From the NCBI RefSeq assembly GCF_030815985.1, contig NZ_JAUSXM010000001.1, positions 434,001 through 498,000 of the forward strand: DNA of 64,000 bases, read 5' to 3'. Below, one piece after another: positions 44,738-53,138 of the stretch (positions within the stretch are counted from its first letter, which is position 1; each line of letters begins with the position of its first letter). Made by a program: the position numbers and the translations under genes. The DNA is from Paenibacillus sp. W2I17. Lineage in GTDB: Bacteria; Bacillota; Bacilli; Paenibacillales; Paenibacillaceae. The notes under the pieces are model-generated. The model did not search any database. It was not told where the DNA came from and saw nothing but the letters and a program-made list of their open reading frames with translations.

Positions 44738-45550
44738 TTAGTTGGTCGTATATTCACTTACTTCAAACGTCAATATCTTATCGAAGATCACGTAATCTGT
44801 ACGCTTGCTGAATGGACCTTTGTTGTTGCTGTATTTGTTGATGGCAAATTTAGCTGGGCCAGTCCCTACATCACGAGCATCGTACCAGTTGAGGAATGCT
44901 TTTACATCACTCATTGGAAGATCAAATTCCTTCTCCAAACCAGTTGTCATGGTAACTACTAGTATTGCCCTACCTTCAGTCGGTTGCTCAGGTTCCGGAG
45001 TGGTTGGAACTTCAGGTTCTACATAATTAAAGTCCACTAAAGATCCATCGATATCGATTGCATCAAATCGATAATCGTAAACTACTACAGTTGACGAAGG
45101 AGTTTCGGTCCATATAATTACTTCATGGATACCATAGTCAAGATCCAACTTTTCATATGCAATTATTTGATGGCTCCAAGATTCCTTCCATGTAGAAAAA
45201 TACTCGGTGTTACCATCAATACTTATTGCAACTTTCTTTGAATATGAATCTGACTTGTTTGTAATTAATCTGATTTTCGATCCTTCAAATTTAAATTTAA
45301 TTTCACTTCTTTTCTTATGTTTTGCGCCTAAAACAGTTTTGTTGTAGTCACCAACTGTATCGGCGTTATTAAGCAATACCCAGTCATCATTAGAATAAAC
45401 TAATTCAGGGGCCCTATCATCGAATCGCGTCCAGCCCTCTTCGGGTGCCTTAAGGACACTATCTACAGTTGCCGCATATGTACTTGTCGAGAAGCTTAAT
45501 AGAAGAACTAAGGTAAATAATGTAGTAATAATCATTTTTAACTTTTGCAT
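44738..45550 (-). CDS. Secreted protein with beta-sandwich module and shared C-terminal domain
   Basis: A 270-residue exported protein (signal peptide to about STYA-ATV). Residues 30-165 look like one galactose-binding-like sandwich (YSNDDWVLLNNADTVGDYN, FEGSKIRLITNKSDSYS, YGIHEVIIW). A Pro/Glu linker (EVPTTPEPEQP) leads to a C-terminal domain of about 75 residues, from GRAILVVTMTTGLEKEFDL to FDKILTFEVSEY. The same domain ends the protein at 46582-47622. AAGGAG precedes the ATG. No enzymatic residues were recognised; binding to a surface polymer is a guess. Confidence 0.7.
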   Translation of the reverse strand: MQKLKMIITTLFTLVLLLSFSTSTYAATVDSVLKAPEEGWTRFDDRAPELVYSNDDWVLLNNADTVGDYNKTVLGAKHKKRSEIKFKFEGSKIRLITNKSDSYSKKVAISIDGNTEYFSTWKESWSHQIIAYEKLDLDYGIHEVIIWTETPSSTVVVYDYRFDAIDIDGSLVDFNYVEPEVPTTPEPEQPTEGRAILVVTMTTGLEKEFDLPMSDVKAFLNWYDARDVGTGPAKFAINKYSNNKGPFSKRTDYVIFDKILTFEVSEYTTN

Positions 45551-45700
45551 TGTGATCTCCTTATAATGTTTTTTTAATTACATAAGAATAAATTATTATT
45601 AGTTACATGTCTAAACAATTAAACCTATATATTCAAGTAAGTGTTAGATGTAATAAAAAAGCTTTACCGACCTTTCTAAGTCGATAAAGCTGATAACTTT

Positions 45701-46372
45701 CTATCCTATCTCTTTTAGCAATCCTTCATTGTTATTCCGCACATTACCGACTTCCTTCGGTACCTCGTATGCTCGCATCTCAGACACTTGATATGGCTTC
45801 AAAAGGCCAAGCAAAGACTGAACATCATCATTATCTCTTCCAAGCCACTCAGCCTCATCCTCAGATCGCAAGATGACCGGCATACGATTATGAATGTCTT
45901 CCATTAGGCTATTCGGTTCAGTTGTAATAATTGTGCATGTACTCAACTTGTTTCCGTCCGGATCTGTCCAGGTGTCGTATAGGCCAGCAAGTGAGATTAA
46001 GCGGTCATCTTTCATCAGGATGCGCATAGGTTGCTTTGCTGATCCATCTTTTCGCCACTCATAGAACCCGTTCGTCGGTATGATGCACCGCTTGGAACTG
46101 ATCAAACGTTTAAAAGCTGGCTTTTCAGCGATCGTCTCAGCTCGTGCATTAATCATCTTGTTACCGATCTTGTCATCCTTGGCCCATGAAGGAACGAGTC
46201 CCCATCGGAGCGCACCCAATCTATTTCCGTCTTTGCTGCCGATGATCGTCGGAATGAACTGCATGGGTGCTGCATTGTAATTAGGTTTGTACTCAAAGCC
46301 ATCTGCAATGGATGCATAGTACCTGTCCATAATTGCGTCAATGGGATCAGTAATTGTAAATCTTCCGCAAAT
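45701..46372 (-). CDS. SRAP-domain protein (YedK/HMCES-like), ATT start
   Basis: SRAP proteins cross-link to abasic sites in single-stranded DNA through Cys2 and protect them. The catalytic set is present: Cys2 in xCGRF, Asn in NARAET, Glu in GFYEW and His in IHNRMPVIL. The Cys must be residue 2, and the codon before it is ATT (46370-46372), not ATG; AAAGGAGG lies eight bases upstream of it. The next ATG (46330) would delete the Cys. So either translation begins at ATT, as in infC, or the start codon has mutated. It has no obvious operon partner; the neighbourhood is accessory. Confidence 0.8.
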   Translation of the reverse strand: MCGRFTITDPIDAIMDRYYASIADGFEYKPNYNAAPMQFIPTIIGSKDGNRLGALRWGLVPSWAKDDKIGNKMINARAETIAEKPAFKRLISSKRCIIPTNGFYEWRKDGSAKQPMRILMKDDRLISLAGLYDTWTDPDGNKLSTCTIITTEPNSLMEDIHNRMPVILRSEDEAEWLGRDNDDVQSLLGLLKPYQVSEMRAYEVPKEVGNVRNNNEGLLKEIG

Positions 46373-46581
46373 AATAATGCCTCCTTTGAGACTCTATACT
46401 ATGTAATTTTACTCAAATATTTAAGAATAGAAACGGGTAATTTGTGGAGATGCGCATCCAATATAAAATAAAAATGCAATAAATTAGCTGATATTTATAG
46501 ATCAGCAAGTTTATGTTTAGACAGAGAGAATAATCAACTTTATGATAAGTGCATTAAAACTTTAATGAAAGGAATTAATTT

Positions 46582-47622
46582 ATGAGCAGAAAAATATTGA
46601 AAACATGTTTGTTGGGATTTGTTTTGTTTTTATTGAGCTTAAATGTAGCATTCGCAGATGAAGGAGAATACTTAACTGTAGAGGGAATGCAGGGAGTATC
46701 CCCGCACAAGGATACAGTGATAACTGTAAGTGGTACATATAGTTCGAACTATGGAAAGAATTCTATTGATGGTAATTTAAATACTCTCTGGAATGCAGGG
46801 ACTTATAAGGGGACTATTCAATATGTTTTTCCTGAGCCTATTAATTTAAGTTTTATTCAGATAGCCGCATATTCTAATCCTAAATCAAATAATTATTACA
46901 CGATTTATGGTCTGAAAGATGGAAAATGGTCAGCGGTTAGTTCCAAGGTAAGTAGGTATGTGAATCTATCAGTTACAGTAACAGACCCGATTGAAATTAC
47001 ACCAGGTGAATATGATGGTATTAAAGTAGAAGTAGATGGTTCAGCTTCATGGGCTCATGTTAACGAACTTACCTTAGGCATAACTGAATCTACCAATCCT
47101 ATTCAGTTTAATCTTCAAGCTACTGGGGGCAATACTCAGGTAGGTTTGAAGTGGGACGAAATTGCTTCTGCTGAAAGTTATACAATAAGATACGGCACTG
47201 AGTCAGGGAAGTATATAGAAACAGTAACAGCAACAAAAGATGAATATGGAAATTTCGTTATTCCCGGACTGACGAATGGGACTACGTACTACTTTGTTGT
47301 GAGTGCCGTTATTGATGGTGTTGAATCAGAATACTCCAATGAGGCATCTGCAACTCCTCAAGGGCCGGTCGTTGAACCAGAAGAGCCATCAGGTAACCGA
47401 GCGATTCTTGTCGTGACTATGACTATCGGTCTTGAGAAGGAATTCGATTTGAGCATGCAAGAGGTGAACAGCTTCATTGACTGGTATGAAACTAAACAAG
47501 CTGGAAGCGGAAAGGCATCTTACGCTATTGATAAGCACGATAATAACAAGGGACCATTCAAAAGTCGAAAGGACTACATCCTATTTGATCGAGTTTTGAC
47601 GTTTGAAGTGAGCGAATACTAA
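46582..47622 (+). CDS. Secreted discoidin/FN3 protein with shared C-terminal domain
   Basis: A 346-residue exported protein (signal peptide to about AFA-DEG). Residues 45-170 form an F5/8 type C (discoidin) module: SSNYGKNSIDGNLNTLWNAG, then VFPEPINLSFIQI and ASWAHVNELTLG. Residues 175-260 are a fibronectin type III module (GLKWDEIASAESYTIRYG, GLTNGTTYYFVVSA). After a short Pro/Glu linker, residues 271-346 (NRAILVVTMTIGLEKEFDL to FDRVLTFEVSEY) match the end of the protein at 44738. AAAGGAATT precedes the ATG. Likely a cell-envelope or carbohydrate-binding protein. Confidence 0.78.
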   Translation: MSRKILKTCLLGFVLFLLSLNVAFADEGEYLTVEGMQGVSPHKDTVITVSGTYSSNYGKNSIDGNLNTLWNAGTYKGTIQYVFPEPINLSFIQIAAYSNPKSNNYYTIYGLKDGKWSAVSSKVSRYVNLSVTVTDPIEITPGEYDGIKVEVDGSASWAHVNELTLGITESTNPIQFNLQATGGNTQVGLKWDEIASAESYTIRYGTESGKYIETVTATKDEYGNFVIPGLTNGTTYYFVVSAVIDGVESEYSNEASATPQGPVVEPEEPSGNRAILVVTMTIGLEKEFDLSMQEVNSFIDWYETKQAGSGKASYAIDKHDNNKGPFKSRKDYILFDRVLTFEVSEY

Positions 47623-47631
47623 GTAATCAAT

Positions 47632-47668
47632 AAAAAAGGCTCCGCAATTCAATGCGGAGCCTTTTTTG
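47632..47668 (+). terminator. Terminator after the discoidin/FN3 gene
   Basis: AAGGCTCCGCA and TGCGGAGCCTT arms with T-runs on both sides; AAAAAA precedes, so it may work in both directions. Confidence 0.9.
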
Positions 47669-47675
47669 CATTATC

Positions 47676-47852
47676 TCAGAAAATAAATTGATTAAACACG
47701 GGTATACGCAGCACGCCTGACTTTGTCCAGCTGCGCATTTTGACCCTGGCTTGTATACGTGGTTCCAGGTAAACGTTATTCTTGTCCTCTCCGGTCATGA
47801 GTTGTTGGCACACTCCACGGAATGCTTGCTTATGTTTTGGACTGCGACTCAT
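47676..47852 (-). pseudogene. C-terminal remnant of ATP-dependent DNA ligase
   Basis: An open frame of 58 codons on the minus strand reads KHKQAFRGVCQQLMTGED, YLEPRIQARVKMRSWTK and SGVLRIPVF. This is the typical end of the oligonucleotide-binding domain of LigD/phage-type ATP-dependent DNA ligases (W-T-K-x-G-x-L-R-x-P-x-F). There is no ribosome site; an in-frame TGA lies just upstream, and neither an adenylation domain nor the active-site Lys is found. A truncated remnant. Confidence 0.6.
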
Positions 47853-47861
47853 TTGTGTCGA

Positions 47862-48212
47862 TCAGTTCATATAAGTACGCTCAAACCATTCAACGGACTC
47901 AGTTAGACTCGCAATTCCTAATATGAAAAGACCTAAACCAAAAAGGAAACAGATAAGTATTGAATCACCTAATTCATTCATTTTACCGTAATGTTCACCA
48001 CAGTATGGACAAATAATTGCAGTGTTTGAAATCGAGCGTCTACATGTTTTACAGGGTGTCATTGCCGGAGAATTTATACCTTTTAATTTTCTATAAATAT
48101 TGACAAAACTCTTGATAATAAACATTACTGATAGCACAAAAATAAACAACGTCAATGCACCCAAACAAAAAACACCAAAGTAGTCACTAATTTGGTTAAG
48201 TTTTTCACTCAT
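47862..48212 (-). CDS. Membrane protein with zinc ribbon
   Basis: A 116-residue protein with two hydrophobic segments (about 15-38 and 80-102) flanking a four-cysteine zinc ribbon, [27 protein letters not shown] lies about ten bases before the ATG at 48212. Its start overlaps the stop of a small upstream ORF by eight bases, suggesting coupling. Proteins of this layout are common and uncharacterised. Confidence 0.6.
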   Translation of the reverse strand: MSEKLNQISDYFGVFCLGALTLFIFVLSVMFIIKSFVNIYRKLKGINSPAMTPCKTCRRSISNTAIICPYCGEHYGKMNELGDSILICFLFGLGLFILGIASLTESVEWFERTYMN

Positions 48213-48369
48213 AAAAAAATTTATCCCCTTGCTCAAATATAAATTCTACTAATGTACCGTCTGGATATTCCTCCAACTGATTACCTACCCAGCTGCCGGC
48301 ACCACAATTATCCGATGGACTTATGTATTCGATATCTCCACCTTCACCACCCTCGGCGCACATTTCCAT
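48205..48369 (-). CDS. Candidate small acidic protein gene, 54 residues
   Basis: An ATG at 48369 (or TTG at 48375) opens a frame for an acidic peptide starting [20 protein letters not shown] with a central [12 protein letters not shown]. An in-frame TAG lies just upstream. It overlaps the zinc-ribbon gene by eight bases. AGGAT lies at about nine bases from the TTG. Base use is coding-like, but it may be the end of a larger broken gene. Confidence 0.4.
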   Translation of the reverse strand: MEMCAEGGEGGDIEYISPSDNCGAGSWVGNQLEEYPDGTLVEFIFEQGDKFFYE

Positions 48370-48375
48370 AGGCAA

Positions 48376-48704
48376 CTCGTCACGATCCTATCCTTTCTTA
48401 GAGTCAATACCTCTTAAATGGCAGATTGCGGTTTTGATCTGATAATTATAACACGCCTTTATACGAATAATCGGACAGACTCGGGGTTCTGCTTACTTCT
48501 ATCAACACATTGTTTGGAGAAGCTTCAGAACTCCGTGAAAGTTGTTAGGATGAGTATGTAATATGTGTACCGACTAAGAATAAAATCACATAAAATGGTG
48601 TAAGGTGTTAATACTCTCTCCCATGAGTGCTACTATAAATGTATCTGGTCCAAATGACTGGGTATTTTTGTTGTCGATTAAAGAATGAACATTCTAATTT
48701 ATGC
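48376..48704. other. Intergenic stretch without a recognised feature
   Basis: No gene, repeat or RNA was recognised in about 330 bases between the small acidic ORF and the lipoprotein terminator. Confidence 0.4.
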
Positions 48705-48743
48705 GAAAAAATGGCCCTGCCAACAAATGTGTGGGAGGGCCTT
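48705..48743 (-). terminator. Terminator of the lipoprotein gene
   Basis: On the minus strand GGCCCTCCCA pairs with TGGCAGGGCC (one mismatch) and TTTTTT follows. Confidence 0.8.
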
Positions 48744-48746
48744 TAA

Positions 48747-49385
48747 TTATCTAATTGTATATTCAAAAGTATTGTCTTTTACCTTAATCAGAGCTTTTAA
48801 CGGTTTATCACTATGAGCGACTTCGTTCGGTATCTCGGCTAGATAATATAACGTTGTAGTTTTTAGAGGATTGACACTAGTGATGTTGCTATAAGTAAAG
48901 TCTTCTCCTCCTTTTTCCTCAACAGTGCTGAATGTAGGGTAGTCATACTGATTATCATATATCAAGGTGACATTTGCTATTTCATCTGCATCAATGCCAG
49001 TAGTATATAAATTTTTAGCTTTTACAGTGAGTGCAAAATATGTAGAATCTTCTTCCTTTGATTCGTAGTACGTGTAGAAATTACCTGGTTTTGAAGGTTC
49101 AATCTTTTTAGAAAACTTTTGTTTAGAGACTGAAAGCTCCGCATATCCGTCTATCGTTACTGTATCACCTTTTTTTATTGTAGTTGCAGTAATTTCTTGT
49201 TCCTCATTGACAGAATCTGTTGTTATTTCATCTTTTGACTCTTCTGTTGGTTCTGTTTGCGACACAGTGGACTCCACTTCATTTGCGACGACTCCATCAC
49301 TTTTTAAATCGGCATTAGGTTGAGGTGAGCAAGCTGCAAGTGTTAAAAATGCGGTAATAAGCAAAATTCCTGGTACTATTTTCAT
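48747..49385 (-). CDS. Lipoprotein with C-terminal beta-domain
   Basis: A 212-residue lipoprotein: signal peptide with lipobox LAAC (Cys19), a long Glu/Ser/Thr-rich linker (residues 22-70) and a strand-rich C-terminal domain (DTVTIDGYAELSVSKQKFS, YFALTVKAKNLYT, ALIKVKDNTFEYTI) similar in pattern to DUF4352/immunoglobulin-like extracytoplasmic domains of Firmicute lipoproteins. AGGAGG is present but about 12 bases from the ATG. Function unknown; an island gene with its own terminator. Confidence 0.7.
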   Translation of the reverse strand: MKIVPGILLITAFLTLAACSPQPNADLKSDGVVANEVESTVSQTEPTEESKDEITTDSVNEEQEITATTIKKGDTVTIDGYAELSVSKQKFSKKIEPSKPGNFYTYYESKEEDSTYFALTVKAKNLYTTGIDADEIANVTLIYDNQYDYPTFSTVEEKGGEDFTYSNITSVNPLKTTTLYYLAEIPNEVAHSDKPLKALIKVKDNTFEYTIR

Positions 49386-49529
49386 ATTACTAATAATCCT
49401 CCTATTAATATTCTTATTACATAGTCTATCAGACCTAGGTAAATGTTTCTATATATAATTGCAGATATCTCTGAATTTAATGTTAAAAACGAACTTATAT
49501 TCTCACATAGTATTGGTGAGGTGATTGAT

Positions 49530-49838
49530 ATGTTAATGGATTATTAAAGAGAGGTCCTCCGGATCTTAGATAAGTACAAAGGTGGACGGCGTAGGTTTCC
49601 TGCTATACATGAGATTATAGCCGAAACGGGTAAACATAAGACGAACGTCATGGCTGCTCTTGACGCTCTTGTGGGAGCGGAAAACTATACATTTGGAAGA
49701 TGGTCTGAAATAGCCAACAAAGTGATCTTAGAAGGCTGGGGGGGGGGGGGAGAACGTCCTAAGGTAGACCGCACACGAACTTCTGGGAACATCGATTTTT
49801 GGGCTAATATTGAGGGTACACCATGCGTAGCAGAATGA
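49530..49838 (+). pseudogene. Broken gene with winged-helix-like N-terminus
   Basis: An ATG at 49530 (GAGGTG site) opens a frame stopped by TAA at codon 6, then open to 49838. The readable part has ILDKYKGGRRRFPAIHEII and AETGKHKTNVMAALDALVG, a helix-turn-helix-like layout, then VDRTRTSGNIDFWANIEG. A run of 13 G at 49738-49750 lies in the frame. Phage-like small DNA-binding protein is the best guess; probably inactive because of the early stop. Confidence 0.45.
49738..49750 (+). repeat. Poly(G) tract, 13 bases
   Basis: Thirteen consecutive G in the broken reading frame at 49530-49838, the longest homopolymer noticed in the window. Such tracts slip in replication and in sequencing. Confidence 0.9.
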
Positions 49839-50807
49839 AAGATAACGGATTGTGAGACATCCAGGTTGATTATGGCTGAACACAGAGAGCCGTGGCAACC
49901 CTGATTTGGACGATCAGGAAACACAGCGGACCAGTTAGGTACTAGTTGGCTCTTATAATAGTAGTAGACGGTTTATTTGGAATTATTTAACTCTCTCTTT
50001 GAAGAGCCGATTTCAGGAGTAGTTGTGGGATTAGACTTTGTACGGTGTGAAATAAAGTTGATGTTAGAGGGTGAGTTCCGCTCGATTTCTTTAGCCGAAA
50101 TTATCTCTGTTAATTAAAGGGATTGTATCGCTTAGGAATTGCGAGCTTATAATTTATAATATTTGTATAAGTTTAATATTTTGTTTAGGAGATTTTCTAT
50201 TTATCCAGCGCCATAATTTATTGCTTTTAATGTCAGAGTAGTAATGCAATCAAAATGAGTATTTGAAATGAGTTTCTTCATTATAATAAGAAAAAAAGGC
50301 ACCCACTAATGTCCCCTGAATTCTTCTTCACCAGCCCACATTTCTGTGTTTACTTGTAACCAAGGCTTACATTTATATAACAAAACACGTTTGTTCGTCG
50401 ATTTAGATAATGGTAAACCGTAAAACTCTCTTTTCATTAATAAAAGGGGAGTATTTTTGTATGGTAACTAAACCTCTCCATCTGATGAATTGTATCACTT
50501 CATGTTTGTTTTAGCGCAAAACGATTGTCATTTATCTACTAACTTATTAAGGAGAAACTGAGATTAGAATTCTTTCTACAGTGCATTAAACTGTCTGAAG
50601 CAAAAGATTTTAATCAAGTTTCCTTAGCAATTCTAATAGCCACGAATAGGAGGGAATACTAGCTTTCACTCATTTAAAATTCCAACCATCGTTCAAATAC
50701 ATACAAATGGATGTTTCATTTGTATGTTGAAAGTTTCATATAGAAGAGGTATACTTTAATTTAATTTTTAGCAATTTAATTTTAAATAATTAATTGGAGA
50801 TGTTAAT
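49839..50807. other. Long non-coding or decayed stretch at the island's right end
   Basis: About 970 bases hold no intact gene. Near 50025-50118 a plus-strand frame reads VVGLDFVRCEIKLMLEGEF before stopping and may be a coding remnant. A terminator-like hairpin lies at 50423-50458. No copy of the glnA end, which could mark the right attachment site, was found by eye. Confidence 0.45.
50423..50458 (+). terminator. Terminator-like hairpin in the gap
   Basis: ACTCTCTTTT and AAAAGGGGAGT arms (one bulge) followed by ATTTTT; no gene ends directly before it. Confidence 0.5.
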
Positions 50808-52109
50808 ATGGATCAGGCAAAACAACTTGTGACAGAACAACGTACATTTTTTTATACAGGACAAACTAAAAATATCGAGTATCGAATTAATGCGCTTCAA
50901 CAGCTTAGAAAGGGAATTGAAAAGTATCAGCAACGGATTCAAGATGCACTTCGGGCAGATTTGAACAAATCTGAGGCGGAAGCTTACGGTTCCGAGATTC
51001 GCATTGTTCTGGGTGAACTGGATTTTGCATTAGAACATCTGCAGGAATGGGCTGCACCAAAACAAGTCCCAACCAATTCGGCTATGCCGGATGGGGTGAG
51101 TACCATTTACCCTGAACCATACGGAGTGGCTCTTATTATTGCACCTTGGAACTATCCTTTCCAACTGGCCTTTGGTCCACTGATTGGAGCAATTGCAGCC
51201 GGTAACTGTGCAGTTATCAAGCCTTCTGAATTAACACCAGCTGTATCTCGTCTGACGTATGATCTGATTCAGGAGATCTTCCCTCAGGAGTATATTGCGG
51301 TAATGGAAGGAGAAGTTGAGGCTAGTACAGCATTGTTGAAAGAGAAGTTTGATTATATTTTCTTCACTGGCAGCACGGGTGTTGGTCGCATTGTTATGAA
51401 GGCAGCTGCGGAGCATCTGACTCCTGTAACTCTTGAGTTGGGTGGTAAGAGTCCTGCTATTGTGCACAGTGATGCAGATCTGAAGCTGGTGGCTCAGCGT
51501 ATTGTTCGTGGTAAGTTCCTGAATGCAGGGCAAACTTGCGTTGCTCCGGATTACTTGCTTGTGCATGAACAAGTTCATGATGAATTGATCAATCTGATTG
51601 GCGCAGAGATCAAAGATAAATTTGGGGATGATGTGTTACTGAACGCTGATTTTCCCCATATTGTCAATGCACGTAACTTTGATCGGTTGTCGGGATTCCT
51701 CACAGATGGCAAAACGCTAATTGGTGGGCGTTCTGTACGTGAGCAGTTTCTTATTGAGCCGACGATAATTGGTGATGTGAACTGGGAATCAGCTGTCATG
51801 CAAGAAGAGATCTTCGGTCCGATTCTTCCTGTATTTACGTACAGTGACCTGAACCCAATGCTGGATGAGATTGTTCGCCGGCCAAAACCATTGGCGCTAT
51901 ATCTCTTCACACAGGATGAGCAACTGCAGGATCAGGTTCTGAATCAAGTATCCTTCGGTGGGGGATGTATTAATGACACACTTTCTCATATGACTTCACA
52001 CTATCTCCCGTTTGGTGGTGTAGGAGAGAGCGGTATGGGCTCATATCACGGAAAACAGAGCTATGATGTGTTCTCGCATCACAAGAGTGTTCTGAAACGC
52101 AGTGAATAA
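50808..52109 (+). CDS. Aldehyde dehydrogenase, ALDH3 type (YwdH-like)
   Basis: An NAD(P)-dependent enzyme that oxidises aldehydes to acids. The 433-residue protein has PEPYGVALIIAPWNYPFQLA, FTGSTGVGRIV, Glu210 in LELGGKSP and the catalytic Cys244 in NAGQTCVAPDY. EEIFGPILPVFTY and PFGGVGESGMGSYHG are intact. It ends shortly after HHKSVL, about 20-25 residues earlier than typical class 3 ALDHs, which have a hydrophobic tail there. TTGGAGATG precedes the start. It converges on lexA through a bidirectional terminator. Confidence 0.9.
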   Translation: MDQAKQLVTEQRTFFYTGQTKNIEYRINALQQLRKGIEKYQQRIQDALRADLNKSEAEAYGSEIRIVLGELDFALEHLQEWAAPKQVPTNSAMPDGVSTIYPEPYGVALIIAPWNYPFQLAFGPLIGAIAAGNCAVIKPSELTPAVSRLTYDLIQEIFPQEYIAVMEGEVEASTALLKEKFDYIFFTGSTGVGRIVMKAAAEHLTPVTLELGGKSPAIVHSDADLKLVAQRIVRGKFLNAGQTCVAPDYLLVHEQVHDELINLIGAEIKDKFGDDVLLNADFPHIVNARNFDRLSGFLTDGKTLIGGRSVREQFLIEPTIIGDVNWESAVMQEEIFGPILPVFTYSDLNPMLDEIVRRPKPLALYLFTQDEQLQDQVLNQVSFGGGCINDTLSHMTSHYLPFGGVGESGMGSYHGKQSYDVFSHHKSVLKRSE

Positions 52110-52140
52110 TTAGCCGCAAAAATAACATTAACATGAAAAA

Positions 52141-52174
52141 AAAGAGGTTGTCCTGTTGATCAGGACAACCTCTT
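52141..52174. terminator. Bidirectional terminator between the ALDH gene and lexA
   Basis: AAAGAGGTTGTCCTG-TTGAT-CAGGACAACCTCTTT with A- and T-rich flanks. Confidence 0.9.
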
Positions 52175-52215
52175 TCGTATTTCATTACATCTAGTTTTGT
52201 TACTCAAGTTAAATA

Positions 52216-52842
52216 TTAATGAATATCTCGGAAAAGGCCAATGACTTTACCCAGAATACTAACATGTTTCAAACGTAAAGGTTCGAAGGTCGCATTCTCC
52301 GGTTGAAGGCGAATATGATCTTTCTCTTTATAGAACGTTTTCACTGTAGCTTCATCGTCTTCAGTCATTGCAACGACGATATCACCGTTATCAGCAGTTT
52401 GCTGTTGACGGACAATAACGTAATCTCCATTAACGATTCCAGCTTCCACCATACTATCTCCCACTACTGAAAGCATAAACACTTTTTGTTCGCCTACATA
52501 ATGTGTAGGAAGAGGGAAGTAGTCTTCAATGTTCTCGGTTGCAGTGATTGGAACCCCGGCTGTAACCTTACCAACAACAGGAATACGTGCAACGCTATGA
52601 GCAAATTGATGAGAATGCTCAGATTCTTCCTGGCTCAAAAGCTCAATGGCTCTTGGCTTGGTAGGGTCGCGTCGGATCAAACCTTTTTTCTCCAAACGAT
52701 CCAAATGTCCATGTACTGTTGAGCTGGAAGCCAGTCCAACAGCTTCACCAATTTCCCGTACGGAAGGAGGATACCCCTTCAACCGGACTTCATTTCGTAT
52801 AAACTCCAGAATAGCCTGCTGCCTGCTGGATATCTTCGACAT
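52216..52842 (-). CDS. lexA: SOS repressor LexA
   Basis: LexA represses DNA-damage genes and cleaves itself when RecA filaments form. The 208-residue protein has the winged helix in residues 1-65 ([24 protein letters not shown] as recognition region, here named in part), the Ala95-Gly96 cleavage bond in KVTAGVP, and the Ser130/Lys168 dyad in [10 protein letters not shown] and EATVKTF. It lies head to head with yneA as in B. subtilis. Its own promoter holds a LexA box, so it is autoregulated. Confidence 0.97.
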   Translation of the reverse strand: MSKISSRQQAILEFIRNEVRLKGYPPSVREIGEAVGLASSSTVHGHLDRLEKKGLIRRDPTKPRAIELLSQEESEHSHQFAHSVARIPVVGKVTAGVPITATENIEDYFPLPTHYVGEQKVFMLSVVGDSMVEAGIVNGDYVIVRQQQTADNGDIVVAMTEDDEATVKTFYKEKDHIRLQPENATFEPLRLKHVSILGKVIGLFRDIH

Positions 52843-52877
52843 ACCGTATCAACCCCATTTTAGTAACGTTTGGGAAA

Positions 52878-52906
52878 ATTATAACATAGAACCTCCGTTC
52901 GTACAA
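52878..52906 (-). promoter_or_regulatory. lexA promoter with LexA box in the spacer
   Basis: On the minus strand TTGTAC, a 17-base spacer and TATAAT form a SigA promoter; the spacer holds GAAC-GGAG-GTTC (52889-52900), a perfect LexA box. Confidence 0.88.
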
Positions 52907-53044
52907 ACATAAGTTCTAAATAAAATAGCATTAAATCAGTGTTTTTTAACTTATAGAACAGAAATTGTCCAAAAGTCAGAGCATAATACTGCAAATGCTT
53001 TGCAAAAGGAAGCGAAATAAGATATTTCTCCTTCAAAAAAGAAG

Positions 53045-53124
53045 CGAACAATTGTTCTAAAAATCTATTGAACAAAACAAGTGTTCGTGTTATATTGATT
53101 TCAACAGATAGGAACAAACGTTTG
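53045..53124 (+). promoter_or_regulatory. yneA promoter with three LexA boxes
   Basis: CGAAC-AATT-GTTCT (53045-53058) is a perfect box. AAAACAAGTGTTCG (53074-53087) and GGAACAAACGTTTG (53111-53124) are near-consensus. TTGAAC (53068) and TATATT (53091) at 17 bases form the promoter; the second box is in its spacer and the third overlaps the ribosome site. Confidence 0.85.
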
Positions 53125-53138
53125 GAGGCGGGTGTTTA

